A stretch of DNA of 16,603 nt, from positions 1 through 16,603 of the forward strand of contig CAAFPW010000065.1 of assembly GCA_900764925.1 (NCBI GenBank), given 5' to 3'. The notes under the pieces were generated by a model, which worked only from the letters and a program-made list of their open reading frames with translations, was not told the origin of the DNA and did not search any database. The position numbers and the translations under genes were made by a program. The stretch comes from Fusobacteriaceae bacterium (GTDB lineage Bacteria; Fusobacteriota; Fusobacteriia; Fusobacteriales; Fusobacteriaceae). Numbering within the stretch: the first letter of the stretch is position 1; each line of letters starts with the position of its first letter. Shown here piece by piece: positions 1 through 7,239 of this stretch.

Positions 1-71
<71 letters not shown>

Positions 72-87
72 AATCTTCATCGCATCA

Positions 88-119
88 ATTATATTATCAT
101 AATAATAAAATATTGTCAA
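88..119 (-). promoter_or_regulatory. Promoter for tRNA-Gly
   Basis: On the minus strand a perfect -35 TTGACA (119-114) is followed after 17 nt by TAATAT (96-91), which carries an upstream TG making it an extended -10. Transcription would start near position 84, about a dozen bases before the tRNA 5' end. TATAAT at 93-88 is an alternative with a longer, less usual 20-nt spacer. It is back to back with the promoter at 133-161. Confidence 0.6.
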
Positions 120-132
120 GAAAAAAATTAAA

Positions 133-161
133 TTGAAAAATATACTAAAAAGGTATATAAT
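133..161 (+). promoter_or_regulatory. Promoter for the CoA-disulfide reductase gene
   Basis: TTGAAA (133-138), a 17-nt spacer and TATAAT (156-161) form a near-consensus housekeeping promoter. The predicted start near 168 gives a leader of about 33 nt that carries the AGAGGTGA ribosome binding site. Confidence 0.7.
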
Positions 162-200
162 TGTAAGAGAGTAGTATTTATAAGACTAGAGGTGAGATTG

Positions 201-1562
201 ATGAAAAAGATAATTATAATTGGTGGGGTTGCTGCTGGAATGAGTGCAGCAGCGAAAGCAAAAAGATTAAATCCAGAGTTAGAGATAACAGTTTATGAAA
301 AAACTGATATAGTTTCTTGGGGAGCATGTGGGCTTCCATACTATGTGGGTGATTTCTATAAAGATCCTAATATTATGATAGCAAGAGAACCAGAGCAATT
401 TGCTAAAGATGGAATTGTAGTTAAAAGTTTACATGAGGTAATAGATATTGATATAAGTAAAAAAGAGATAACAGTTTTAAATAAAAAAACAGAGGAAAAA
501 TTTATAGATAACTATGATGAAGTGATTATAGCAACAGGAGCAAGTGCTATAAAACCACCTTTAAAGAACATAGATGCTAAGAATATATTTAATTTGAAAG
601 ATTTTAAAGATGGAATAGAATTAAAAGAGGTTATGTTAAAAGAGGAAAATAAAAAAGTTGTTATAATAGGGGCTGGATATATTGGATTGGAAGCAGCAGA
701 GGCAGCTAGACATCTAGGAAAAGAGGTTCAAATTATTCAAGTATCTCCAAGAGTTTTGATTGGGAGCTTTGATAAAGAGATTACAGATATCTTAGAAGAG
801 GAATTAAGAGGAACAGAGCATTTAAAATTAAATTTAGATGAGAGAGTAGAGGAATTTTTAACTGACAATGAGAAAGTTATTGGGGTAAAAACAGATAAGG
901 GTGAGTACCCAGCTGATATTGTAATAGTGGCTATTGGTGTTAAACCAAATACTGAATTTTTAAAAGACAAAGGCTTTAATATGTTAAAGAATGGAGCTTT
1001 AATAATAGATGGAAAAGGAAGAACAAATGTAGAGGGAATATATGCTGCTGGAGATTGTGCTAGTGTTTATCACAAGGTAAGAAAGGATAATGTATATATT
1101 CCATTGGCAACTACTTCTAATAAGATAGGAAGAGTAGTGGGAGAACATCTAGCAGGAGTAGAGATAGAGTTTGCTGGAACATTGGGATCAGCTGCTATCA
1201 AGGTTATGAATATGGAAGCTGGAAGAACAGGGATTTCAGAGGGAGAAGCTCAAGAGTTAAACATACCATATGCTAGTGTATTTATAGAAGATGTCAATCA
1301 AACAGGATACTATCCAGGACAGGAGGAACTTTTTGCTAAGCTGATATACCATAAAGAGAGTAGAGAGATTTTAGGAGGACAATTGGTAGGTAAGAAGGGA
1401 GCAGTTTTAAGAGTAGATGTTTTAGCAGCAGCTATAGATAAACATATGACAATAGATGAACTTGGTATGTTAGACCTATGTTATGCTCCACCTTTTGCAA
1501 TGACTTGGGATACTTTAAATACCCTTGGAAATGTAGCTAAATCAAAGTTAAATAAAAAATAG
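201..1562 (+). CDS. CoA-disulfide reductase / NADH oxidase-type FAD enzyme
   Basis: A 453-residue pyridine-nucleotide disulfide oxidoreductase of the CoA-disulfide reductase / NADH oxidase / NADH persulfide reductase group. Visible parts are the N-terminal FAD dinucleotide fold (GGVAAG, 8-13), single redox cysteine Cys43 in SWGACGLPYYVGD, NAD(P)H fold (GAGYIG, 157-162), second FAD motif ending in AAGDCA (to 287), and a C-terminal dimerisation domain with Tyr370/371 and Tyr428-Ala-Pro-Pro-Phe, at places where CoA-disulfide reductases keep tyrosines. There is no C-terminal rhodanese domain, unlike CoADR-Rhd fusions. I start at ATG 201: AGAGGTGA (188-195) is 5 nt upstream, whereas the longer in-frame GTG at 192 overlaps that site. 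The gene has its own promoter and is monocistronic. Expected role is cytosolic NAD(P)H-dependent reduction of CoA disulfide or persulfides, or of O2; sequence alone does not choose. Confidence 0.9.
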   Translation: MKKIIIIGGVAAGMSAAAKAKRLNPELEITVYEKTDIVSWGACGLPYYVGDFYKDPNIMIAREPEQFAKDGIVVKSLHEVIDIDISKKEITVLNKKTEEKFIDNYDEVIIATGASAIKPPLKNIDAKNIFNLKDFKDGIELKEVMLKEENKKVVIIGAGYIGLEAAEAARHLGKEVQIIQVSPRVLIGSFDKEITDILEEELRGTEHLKLNLDERVEEFLTDNEKVIGVKTDKGEYPADIVIVAIGVKPNTEFLKDKGFNMLKNGALIIDGKGRTNVEGIYAAGDCASVYHKVRKDNVYIPLATTSNKIGRVVGEHLAGVEIEFAGTLGSAAIKVMNMEAGRTGISEGEAQELNIPYASVFIEDVNQTGYYPGQEELFAKLIYHKESREILGGQLVGKKGAVLRVDVLAAAIDKHMTIDELGMLDLCYAPPFAMTWDTLNTLGNVAKSKLNKK

Positions 1563-1587
1563 AAAAAATTAGTTAAAATTTTAATAT

Positions 1588-1640
1588 AAAAAAGGAGAAA
1601 GTTTCACTAAAGATAGTAAAAATTTTCTCCTTTTAATTTA
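1588..1640. terminator. Bidirectional terminator between convergent genes
   Basis: Arms 1590-1600 and 1624-1634 (AAAAGGAGAAA / TTTCTCCTTTT) pair perfectly and can extend inward by a few A-T and G-T pairs. A-rich sequence on the left and T-rich sequence on the right let it end transcripts from both strands. It overlaps the end of lgt at 1638. Confidence 0.75.
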
Positions 1641-2498
1641 TTTTTTTTCTCCAATTTTAATCATAACTATTGAGAAAATAATCATTAGTAGACTAACTAC
1701 ATGTGGAGCTCTCATTCCAAATAACATAAGATCTTCAGCTCTAAAGAAGCTAACAAATATTCTGATAATACTATATATTATTATATAGTTCCACCATAGA
1801 TATCCTGGAGCTTTATTCTCTTTTTTTCTCAAATAGAGGAATATGAATAAAAATCCAATAAAATTTAAGATTAATTCATAGAGCATAGCAGGATGTAGAG
1901 GTACATTTGGAAACTCTGCTCCAGCTGGAGAGGAGTCAGGAAAAACAATTCCCCAAGGAACCAGAGCTTTATATTTTAATTTTTCAAAGATATCTAAAGT
2001 TAAATAATTATTATACCAGCTATAAAAATCAGGTTTTAGGGAAAAAATAACTTTCCAAGGTGTAAAAACAGGAACCCCATGAATCTCACCATTCATAAAA
2101 TTTCCAAATCTTCCCAATGCCTGTCCCAATAAAAGTGGAGCAGCTGCAAAATCTCCTAAAGTGAGAGGATTTAATTTTTTTAGATATCCATAGATAAATG
2201 TTCCAATTATTCCGCCAATTATTCCTCCATGTATAGCCATTCCTCCATGCCAAGTAGCTAAAATTTCTAAAGGATACTTAGAATAGTAGTCCCAGTTGAA
2301 AAAAACATAGTATAATCTTCCACCAAGCAATCCAGATAACATAGCTATAAAAGCATAATTTTCAACTATTTTGCAATCATATCCTCTCTCTTTAGCTAGA
2401 TATTTTGCTATCTCAATACCAAGAAAAAATGAAATTGCATACATCAGACCATAAAAGCGTATTTCAAATCCACCTATTGAAAATAAAGTAGGATGCAT
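1638..2498 (-). CDS. lgt: Prolipoprotein diacylglyceryl transferase
   Basis: Lgt moves diacylglycerol from phosphatidylglycerol to the lipobox cysteine of prolipoproteins in the inner membrane, the first step of lipoprotein maturation. The 286-residue protein is hydrophobic and shows the family hallmarks: RFYGLMY near 14-20, W-H-G-G-M-A-I-H-G-G at 83-92 (His90 aligning with the conserved essential histidine), signature GQALGRFGNFMNGEIHG at 125-141 (Arg130, Asn133, Asn136, Glu138), HPAMLYE, and a late arginine in SFFRAED. I start at Met 2498 because GGAGGT (2511-2506) sits 7 nt ahead of it; the longer in-frame ATG at 2513 overlaps that site. About 35-40 extra residues lie between the signature and PWGIVFPD compared with the proteobacterial form I remember. 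It is a single gene, divergent from the flavodiiron gene. Confidence 0.96.
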   Translation of the reverse strand: MHPTLFSIGGFEIRFYGLMYAISFFLGIEIAKYLAKERGYDCKIVENYAFIAMLSGLLGGRLYYVFFNWDYYSKYPLEILATWHGGMAIHGGIIGGIIGTFIYGYLKKLNPLTLGDFAAAPLLLGQALGRFGNFMNGEIHGVPVFTPWKVIFSLKPDFYSWYNNYLTLDIFEKLKYKALVPWGIVFPDSSPAGAEFPNVPLHPAMLYELILNFIGFLFIFLYLRKKENKAPGYLWWNYIIIYSIIRIFVSFFRAEDLMLFGMRAPHVVSLLMIIFSIVMIKIGEKK

Positions 2499-2550
2499 AT
2501 TATATACCTCCATAAATAAAATTGTGTTTCATGTTAAAGCAACTCATATA

Positions 2551-2559
2551 ATTATAGCA
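2551..2559 (-). promoter_or_regulatory. Extended -10 promoter for lgt
   Basis: Minus-strand TG-C-TATAAT (2559-2551) is a consensus extended -10. The -35 position holds only TTTTAA (2579-2574), as is common with extended -10 promoters. The implied start near 2544 gives a leader of about 45 nt. Confidence 0.5.
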
Positions 2560-2616
2560 TAAATTTAGCAATTTTAAAAAAATATTTAAAAAATTAAAAA
2601 AAATTTAATAAAAAAA

Positions 2617-2645
2617 TTGAAAAAATTTGATAATTCTATTATAAT
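2617..2645 (+). promoter_or_regulatory. Promoter for the flavodiiron gene
   Basis: TTGAAA (2617-2622), 17 nt, then TATAAT (2640-2645). The start would be near 2652, leaving an unusually long leader of about 138 nt that contains the hairpin at 2665-2701. Confidence 0.65.
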
Positions 2646-2664
2646 ATATAAAGAAGTGTTAAGT

Positions 2665-2701
2665 TTAAATTAACTATGTTTTATAATTATAGTTAGTTTA
2701 A
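2665..2701 (+). repeat. 13-bp inverted repeat in the flavodiiron leader
   Basis: Arms 2665-2677 and 2689-2701 pair over 13 positions with one T-G wobble (2670/2696) around an 11-nt loop. It lies just after the predicted transcription start, so it could be an operator or an RNA hairpin. No T-run follows, so it is not a standard terminator. Confidence 0.55.
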
Positions 2702-2789
2702 TAGTGAGGAAATGGGTATTACAATAATAGAAATTGAAATGAAATTAGAAATGTCAAAAAATTAAATGGAAATAAATTAGGAGGGTAAA

Positions 2790-4001
2790 ATGTATTTTTG
2801 TACAAAAATTACAGAGAGTGTAACTTGGATTGGTGTCAACGACAGAAAAACTGAGAGATTTGAGAACTATATGCCATTACCACATGGGGTAACTTATAAC
2901 TCATATTTTATTGATGATGAAAAAACATGTGTAATTGATGCTGTAGAGATAGGTAGTGCTTCTGCATTTTTAGACAAGGTTGAAAATTGTTTATCTGGAA
3001 GAAAATTAGATTATATAATTGTAAACCATGTAGAGCCAGATCATTCAAGTGGATTAAAAGAGGTAATTAGAATTTTCCCTGAAGTTAAAATAGTAGGAAA
3101 CGCAAAAACTTTAGGAATGTTACAAGCTTTTTCTCCAGATTTTCCTGTAGAAAACTTTGTAACTATAAAAGAGGGAGATATTTTAGAATTAGGAAATCAT
3201 AAATTAACATTTGCTATGATGCCTATGGTACACTGGCCAGAGTCAATGGTTACTTATGATATAACTGATAAAATTCTTTTCTCAAATGACGCTTTTGGAA
3301 GCTTTGGATCATTAGATGGAGGAATTTTTGATGATCAAGTTAACTTTGAATTCTACCAAAGTGAAATGAGAAGATACTATTCAAATATAGTTGGAAAGTA
3401 TGGACCACAAGTAATTAATGCTATTAAAAAATTAGGTGGATTAGAGATAAAATATATTTGTCCATCTCACGGATTAATTTGGAGAACAGATATATCTAAA
3501 GTTGTATCATTATATGAAACTTGGGCAAAATTAGAGCCAGAAACAGAAGGAGTAGTAATAGTATACGGAAGTATGTATGGAAATACTGCTAAAATGGCTG
3601 AAATCATAGGAAGTAAATTAAACTGTTGTGGAATAAAAGAAGTAAAAATATATGATGCATCTAAAACAGATTTAAGCTTTATAATTAGTGAAATTTGGAA
3701 ATATAAAGGATTAATAATAGGATCATGTGCACACAATAACTCTGTTTATCCAAAAATTCAACCATTATTACATAAATTAGAAAACTATGGATTAAAAAAT
3801 AGATATTTAGGAATTTTTGGAAGCATGATGTGGAGCGGTGGAGGAGTAAGAGGAATACAAGCCTTTGCTGACGCATTAAAAGGAATAGAAGTAGTTGGAG
3901 AAGCTGTAGAAGTAAAAGGAGCTCCAAAAGCTGAAGATATAGTAAAACTTGAAGCTATTGCTGAAGAGATGGCAGCAAAATTAATTGCTGAAAGAATGTA
4001 G
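2790..4001 (+). CDS. fprA: Class A flavodiiron protein (O2/NO reductase)
   Basis: A 403-residue A-type flavoprotein that reduces O2 to water and/or NO to N2O at a non-haem diiron site, protecting anaerobes in the cytosol. The metallo-beta-lactamase-like domain (about 1-250) has all expected ligands: His80, Glu82 and Asp84 in NHVEPDHSSG, His148 in MVHWPE, Asp167 in SNDAFG and His227 in CPSHG. A flavodoxin domain follows (about 255-400) with FMN loop YGSMYGNTAK (259-268). No rubredoxin or flavin-reductase domain is fused on, so a separate electron donor such as rubredoxin is needed; none is in the window. ATG 2790 has AGGAGGG just upstream. It has its own promoter and long leader, and the stop codon is 6 nt from a tRNA-Arg. 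O2 versus NO preference cannot be read from the sequence. Confidence 0.95.
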   Translation: MYFCTKITESVTWIGVNDRKTERFENYMPLPHGVTYNSYFIDDEKTCVIDAVEIGSASAFLDKVENCLSGRKLDYIIVNHVEPDHSSGLKEVIRIFPEVKIVGNAKTLGMLQAFSPDFPVENFVTIKEGDILELGNHKLTFAMMPMVHWPESMVTYDITDKILFSNDAFGSFGSLDGGIFDDQVNFEFYQSEMRRYYSNIVGKYGPQVINAIKKLGGLEIKYICPSHGLIWRTDISKVVSLYETWAKLEPETEGVVIVYGSMYGNTAKMAEIIGSKLNCCGIKEVKIYDASKTDLSFIISEIWKYKGLIIGSCAHNNSVYPKIQPLLHKLENYGLKNRYLGIFGSMMWSGGGVRGIQAFADALKGIEVVGEAVEVKGAPKAEDIVKLEAIAEEMAAKLIAERM

Positions 4002-4007
4002 TAAATA

Positions 4008-4084
4008 GCTCCTATAGCTTAGCTGGATAGAGCATCTGACTTCGGATCAGAGGGTCGAGAGTTCGAATCTTTCTAGGAGCGCCA
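4008..4084 (+). tRNA. tRNA-Arg(TCG) with encoded CCA
   Basis: Complete cloverleaf: acceptor GCTCCTA/TAGGAGC, D arm, anticodon stem TCTGA/TCAGA around loop CTTCGGA (anticodon TCG at 4042-4044, reading CGA), T arm GAGAG-TTCGAAT-CTTTC with one G-T pair, discriminator G and CCA at 4082-4084. It starts only 6 nt after the flavodiiron stop codon, with no convincing promoter of its own in the preceding 60 bases, so it is probably cut out of the same transcript. Confidence 0.97.
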
Positions 4085-4092
4085 AAGAGTAT

Positions 4093-4120
4093 AAAGAGGA
4101 TATTTTATCCTCTTTTATTT
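4093..4120 (+). terminator. Terminator after fprA-tRNA-Arg
   Basis: Perfect 10-bp stem (4093-4102 with 4106-4115, AAAGAGGATA / TATCCTCTTT), 3-nt loop and following T-rich tract. It is the only terminator after the flavodiiron gene and its tRNA. Confidence 0.85.
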
Positions 4121-4131
4121 TATGATAATAT

Positions 4132-4160
4132 TTGACAATTATTGTTAAATAAGATACAAT
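4132..4160 (+). promoter_or_regulatory. Promoter for the DUF1456 gene
   Basis: Perfect -35 TTGACA (4132-4137), 17-nt spacer, -10 TACAAT (4155-4160). The start would be near 4167, after the in-frame ATG at 4164, which supports the internal start at 4197. Confidence 0.75.
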
Positions 4161-4196
4161 AATATGTATAAAATTTTCTTATTATTGGGAGGAAAA

Positions 4197-4673
4197 ATGA
4201 TAAATAATGATATATTAAGAAGAGTGAGATATGCTTTAAATATAAAGGATAGAACTATGTTAGATATTTTTAAATATGGTGAAAATCCAATAACTCATGA
4301 AGAACTTTTAAATCTTTTAAAAAGAGAGGGAGAAGATGATTTTTTAAAGTGTAACAATAAAACTTTAGAAGCTTTTTTAGATGGATTGATCATATTAAAA
4401 AGAGGAAAACAAGAGCCAAAAGATGGAAAAGAGTATACACCTGTTAAAATAACAAAAAATAATATAAATAATATCATATTAAAAAAATTAAAAATAGCTC
4501 TATCTCTTAAAAGTGATGAGATGTTAAAAATCTTTAAACTAGCAGGATTAGAACTTTCATCATCAGAATTGAGTGCAGTCTTTAGAAAAGAGGATCACAA
4601 GAATTATAGAGAGTGTGGAGATAAATATATCAGAAATTTCTTAAAAGGATTGACAATTTATTATAGAGGATAG
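4197..4673 (+). CDS. DUF1456 protein, YehS homologue
   Basis: A 158-residue protein made of two copies of the DUF1456 module (about 1-71 and 88-158), the architecture and length of E. coli YehS. Each copy opens with an N-N-(D/I)-I-L helix followed by (R/K)-x-(R/K)-x-A-L, contains a (R/K)-(E/x)-(D/x)-(D/H)-x-x-x-C-like stretch and ends in F-L-x-G-L. The function of the family is not established; I know of no assigned reaction. I start at ATG 4197 with GGGAGG immediately upstream; an in-frame ATG at 4164 falls before the predicted transcription start and lacks a binding site. It lies 9 nt ahead of a small membrane-protein gene, and both end at the terminator at 4892. It is acidic/basic mixed, soluble, and has no signal peptide. 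Confidence 0.88.
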   Translation: MINNDILRRVRYALNIKDRTMLDIFKYGENPITHEELLNLLKREGEDDFLKCNNKTLEAFLDGLIILKRGKQEPKDGKEYTPVKITKNNINNIILKKLKIALSLKSDEMLKIFKLAGLELSSSELSAVFRKEDHKNYRECGDKYIRNFLKGLTIYYRG

Positions 4674-4682
4674 GGGGATACA

Positions 4683-4886
4683 ATGGCGAGAACTTTAATT
4701 TTTAACATACTGTTGGTGATAACTTTTGAAATTTTTATGTTTTTAAATGGTCAAAAAAAATATAGAGGTTATGTAACATTAAAACATTATGGTTTAACAT
4801 TAAAGATGCCAATTTATCAAAAAATTTTGATGATAAAAATTTTAATTGTATCTTTTCTGACAATTTTATTTCAAACAATGTTATAA
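4683..4886 (+). CDS. Small two-helix membrane protein (67 aa), unknown
   Basis: I do not recognise a family. The 67 residues form two hydrophobic segments (about 4-21 and 47-66) around a basic loop of roughly 25 residues rich in Lys, Arg and Tyr. By the positive-inside rule the loop would face the cytoplasm and both ends the periplasm. Support for a real gene is its position 9 nt after the DUF1456 stop, GGGGGA 5 nt ahead of the ATG, and a strong terminator directly after it. No coding similarity is claimed. A partner or membrane anchor for the DUF1456 protein would be conjecture. Confidence 0.6.
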   Translation: MARTLIFNILLVITFEIFMFLNGQKKYRGYVTLKHYGLTLKMPIYQKILMIKILIVSFLTILFQTML

Positions 4887-4891
4887 AATAG

Positions 4892-4925
4892 AAATAGCTC
4901 ATGATAAAGTGAGCTATTTTTTATA
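4892..4925 (+). terminator. Terminator after the DUF1456 operon
   Basis: Perfect 10-bp stem AAATAGCTCA / TGAGCTATTT (4892-4901, 4910-4919), 8-nt loop, then a T-run. Confidence 0.85.
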
Positions 4926-4991
4926 TTTTATGAAAAAACCTTGTTCAAAAGAGAGAAAAAGAAAAAAAATAACTTGAAATTTTGTAGTTTA

Positions 4992-5019
4992 TTGGTTAAA
5001 ATAATGTATAGTATAGAAT
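4992..5019 (+). promoter_or_regulatory. Possible hydrogenase promoter
   Basis: The best pair I find is TTGGTT (4992-4997) and TAGAAT (5014-5019) with 16 nt between, giving a leader of about 56 nt. The -35 is weak, and TATAGT at 5007 is an alternative. The rest of 4926-5081 is A-rich with nothing else recognised. Confidence 0.35.
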
Positions 5020-5081
5020 GAATAAGTGAAGTAATATTTTACAAAATTAAGTAAATATAAATAATATAATTAGGAGGACAG

Positions 5082-7010
5082 ATGTCAGATAAAGGATTTA
5101 TTCTTCAAAGTTCATATGGTTCAGTTTTCTCAGTAGTAGAGGATTTAGAAGAGAAAGTTGTAGAGCAAAACAGTGAAAAATTAGTAACAGTAGCAGGAAG
5201 GGTAAATAACCCAGGAACTATTGAAATTCCTGAAAACTCAACTTTAAGAGATGTTATTGGATTAGTTGGTGGAATAAAAAATAAGAAAAGCTTTAAGGCT
5301 GCTCAATTTGGACTACCTTTTGGAGGATTTTTAACAGCAAAAAGTTTAGATAAAGTGATAGATTTCTCACTTTTCCCAGAAGGAGTAGATAAAAATATCA
5401 TAATCCTTTCAGAAGAGGATTGTATCATTACTTTTGCAAAATTCTACATAGAGTTTTTAATTGGTAAAGTAAAAAATAGTGAATATGAGCAATATTTTGC
5501 TGTAGAGAATGAAATAGAAAGAATTTGGAGAATTCTTGATAGAATATCTAAAGGTAAGGCTACAATGAGAGACGTATACTTACTAAGATATCTGTCTGAT
5601 ATAATCAAAACAAAATTAAATCAAAAACACAACTTAATACTAGAAAGTATAGAGCAATTCTATGAAGAGATAGAAGAGCATATTGAAGAGCACAGATGTC
5701 CAGCTGGGGAGTGTATTCACCTATTAAAGTTTAGAATTACAGAGAAATGTATAGGATGTACAGCTTGTGCAAGAGTTTGTCCAGTTAAATGTATAGATGG
5801 AAAATTAAAAGAGAAACATGAGATAGATAATGATAGATGTACTCACTGTGGACAATGTGTAGCAGCTTGTCCAGTAGGGGCAATTTTTGAAGGAGATCAT
5901 ACATTAAACTTATTAAGAGATTTAGCAACTCCTAATAAAAAAGTTGTTGTACAAATAGCTCCAGCAGTAAGAGTAGCAATTGGAGAAGCATTTGGATTTG
6001 AAGCAGGAACTAACGTAGAGAAAAGATTAGTAGGAGCTCTTAAAAAATTAGGAGTTGACTATGTATTTGATACTACTTGGGCAGCTGATATGACTATAAT
6101 GGAGGAAGCAGCAGAGTTCCAAGAGAGATTAGAGAGATACTACAAAGGTGACGATACAGTAAAACTTCCAATACTAACTTCATGTTGTCCAGCTTGGGTA
6201 AAATTTATTGAACAAAACTACCCAGATATGATGGATGTTCCATCTACAGCTAAATCACCTATGGAGATATTCTCAACAATAGCTAAAGATATTTGGGCAA
6301 AAGAGCAAGGATTCAGAAGAGAAGAGATAGCTTCAGTTGCTATTATGCCATGTCTTGCTAAAAAATATGAAGCAGCTAGACCTGAGTTCTCAAGAGGAGA
6401 TAACTATGATACTGACTATGTAATCTCTACAAGAGAGTTAATAAAGATATTTAAAGAGTCAGGAATTGACTTAAATACTGTTGAAGAGATGGAATTTGAT
6501 AATCCATTAGGACAATATTCTGGAGCAGGAATCATCTTCGGAAGAACAGGTGGAGTTATTGAAGCAGCTACAAGAACAACTGTTGAAATGATTACAGGAA
6601 CTCACTTAGATAATATTGACTTTACTGAATTAAGAGGTTGGGAAGGATTTAGAGTTGCTGAATTGACAATAGGACATATTGAACTTAGAATTGGAGTTGC
6701 TCATGGACTTGAAGAGGCGGCAAAAATGCTAGATAAGATAAGAGCTGGAGAAGAGTTCTTCCACGCTATTGAAATCATGGCTTGTAAAGGTGGATGCATT
6801 GGTGGTGGAGGACAACCAAAAGCATTGAAGAAACAAATTACATTAGAAAAGAGAGCAGAAGGATTAAATAGCATAGATAAAGGTTTAGAGATCAGAAGAT
6901 CACATGAAAACCCATATGTAAAAGCTATGTATGAGAAATATTTAGATTATCCATTAAGCCACAAAGCACATGAGTTATTACATACAAAATATTTCCCAAA
7001 ATTAAAATAA
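5082..7010 (+). CDS. Monomeric [FeFe]-hydrogenase with NuoF-like SLBB N-terminus
   Basis: A 642-residue iron hydrogenase that couples proton reduction or H2 oxidation to an electron carrier, probably ferredoxin. Order: SLBB-type beta-grasp domain (about 32-115); helical segment resembling the NuoF/HydB 4Fe-4S region (about 116-205) but without its cysteines; CPAGEC (206-211); two [4Fe-4S] clusters (Cys223/226/229/233 and Cys253/256/259/263); then the H-cluster domain with all three signatures, TSCCPAW (366-372, Cys368 for proton transfer and Cys369 as ligand), IMPCLAKK (Cys424) and MACKGGCIGGGGQP (Cys568, Cys572). A small-subunit-like tail closes the protein. The fourth and fifth Fe-S modules of clostridial CpI are absent. 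ATG 5082 follows AGGAGG. Transcribed alone; no HydE/F/G maturases or HydB/HydC partners are in the window. Similar SLBB-containing hydrogenases are known, but I cannot assign a subtype. Confidence 0.95.
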   Translation: MSDKGFILQSSYGSVFSVVEDLEEKVVEQNSEKLVTVAGRVNNPGTIEIPENSTLRDVIGLVGGIKNKKSFKAAQFGLPFGGFLTAKSLDKVIDFSLFPEGVDKNIIILSEEDCIITFAKFYIEFLIGKVKNSEYEQYFAVENEIERIWRILDRISKGKATMRDVYLLRYLSDIIKTKLNQKHNLILESIEQFYEEIEEHIEEHRCPAGECIHLLKFRITEKCIGCTACARVCPVKCIDGKLKEKHEIDNDRCTHCGQCVAACPVGAIFEGDHTLNLLRDLATPNKKVVVQIAPAVRVAIGEAFGFEAGTNVEKRLVGALKKLGVDYVFDTTWAADMTIMEEAAEFQERLERYYKGDDTVKLPILTSCCPAWVKFIEQNYPDMMDVPSTAKSPMEIFSTIAKDIWAKEQGFRREEIASVAIMPCLAKKYEAARPEFSRGDNYDTDYVISTRELIKIFKESGIDLNTVEEMEFDNPLGQYSGAGIIFGRTGGVIEAATRTTVEMITGTHLDNIDFTELRGWEGFRVAELTIGHIELRIGVAHGLEEAAKMLDKIRAGEEFFHAIEIMACKGGCIGGGGQPKALKKQITLEKRAEGLNSIDKGLEIRRSHENPYVKAMYEKYLDYPLSHKAHELLHTKYFPKLK

Positions 7011-7032
7011 TAGAAATGAGATAACTTATAAT

Positions 7033-7072
7033 AAAGGACAACTATTAAAAAATTAGTAGTTGTCCTTTTAGT
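7033..7072 (+). terminator. Terminator after the hydrogenase
   Basis: Perfect 12-bp stem (7033-7044 with 7057-7068), 12-nt loop, followed by a T-rich stretch. Confidence 0.85.
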
Positions 7073-7143
7073 TTATGTAATAAAAACTAGAAAAAACATA
7101 TAAAAAATATATTAAAAAATCAAAAAATGATTGATGAAAGTTA

Positions 7144-7172
7144 TTGACATATTAAAGTAAATAGTTTATCAT
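7144..7172 (+). promoter_or_regulatory. Promoter for the AGCS symporter
   Basis: Perfect TTGACA (7144-7149), 17-nt spacer and TATCAT (7167-7172). The predicted start near 7179 leaves a leader of about 60 nt, A-rich, with no riboswitch-like structure that I can recognise. Confidence 0.72.
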
Positions 7173-7239
7173 ATATAGTAATGAAATTATTTTCAAAAAA
7201 ATAAAAATTGAAAAATTTTAGTTATTAAGAGGAGGATTT

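Noticed and set aside
2681..2692. PerR/Fur-like AT palindrome in the flavodiiron leader
   Set aside because: TTATAATTAT covers only part of a 7-1-7 PerR box, and such runs arise easily in DNA this AT-rich; it is better explained as the loop of the 2665-2701 hairpin.
4164..4196. Longer N-terminus (MYKIFLLLGGK) for the DUF1456 protein
   Set aside because: The ATG at 4164 precedes the start predicted from TTGACA-N17-TACAAT and lacks a binding site, whereas 4197 has GGGAGG and matches the YehS N-terminus.
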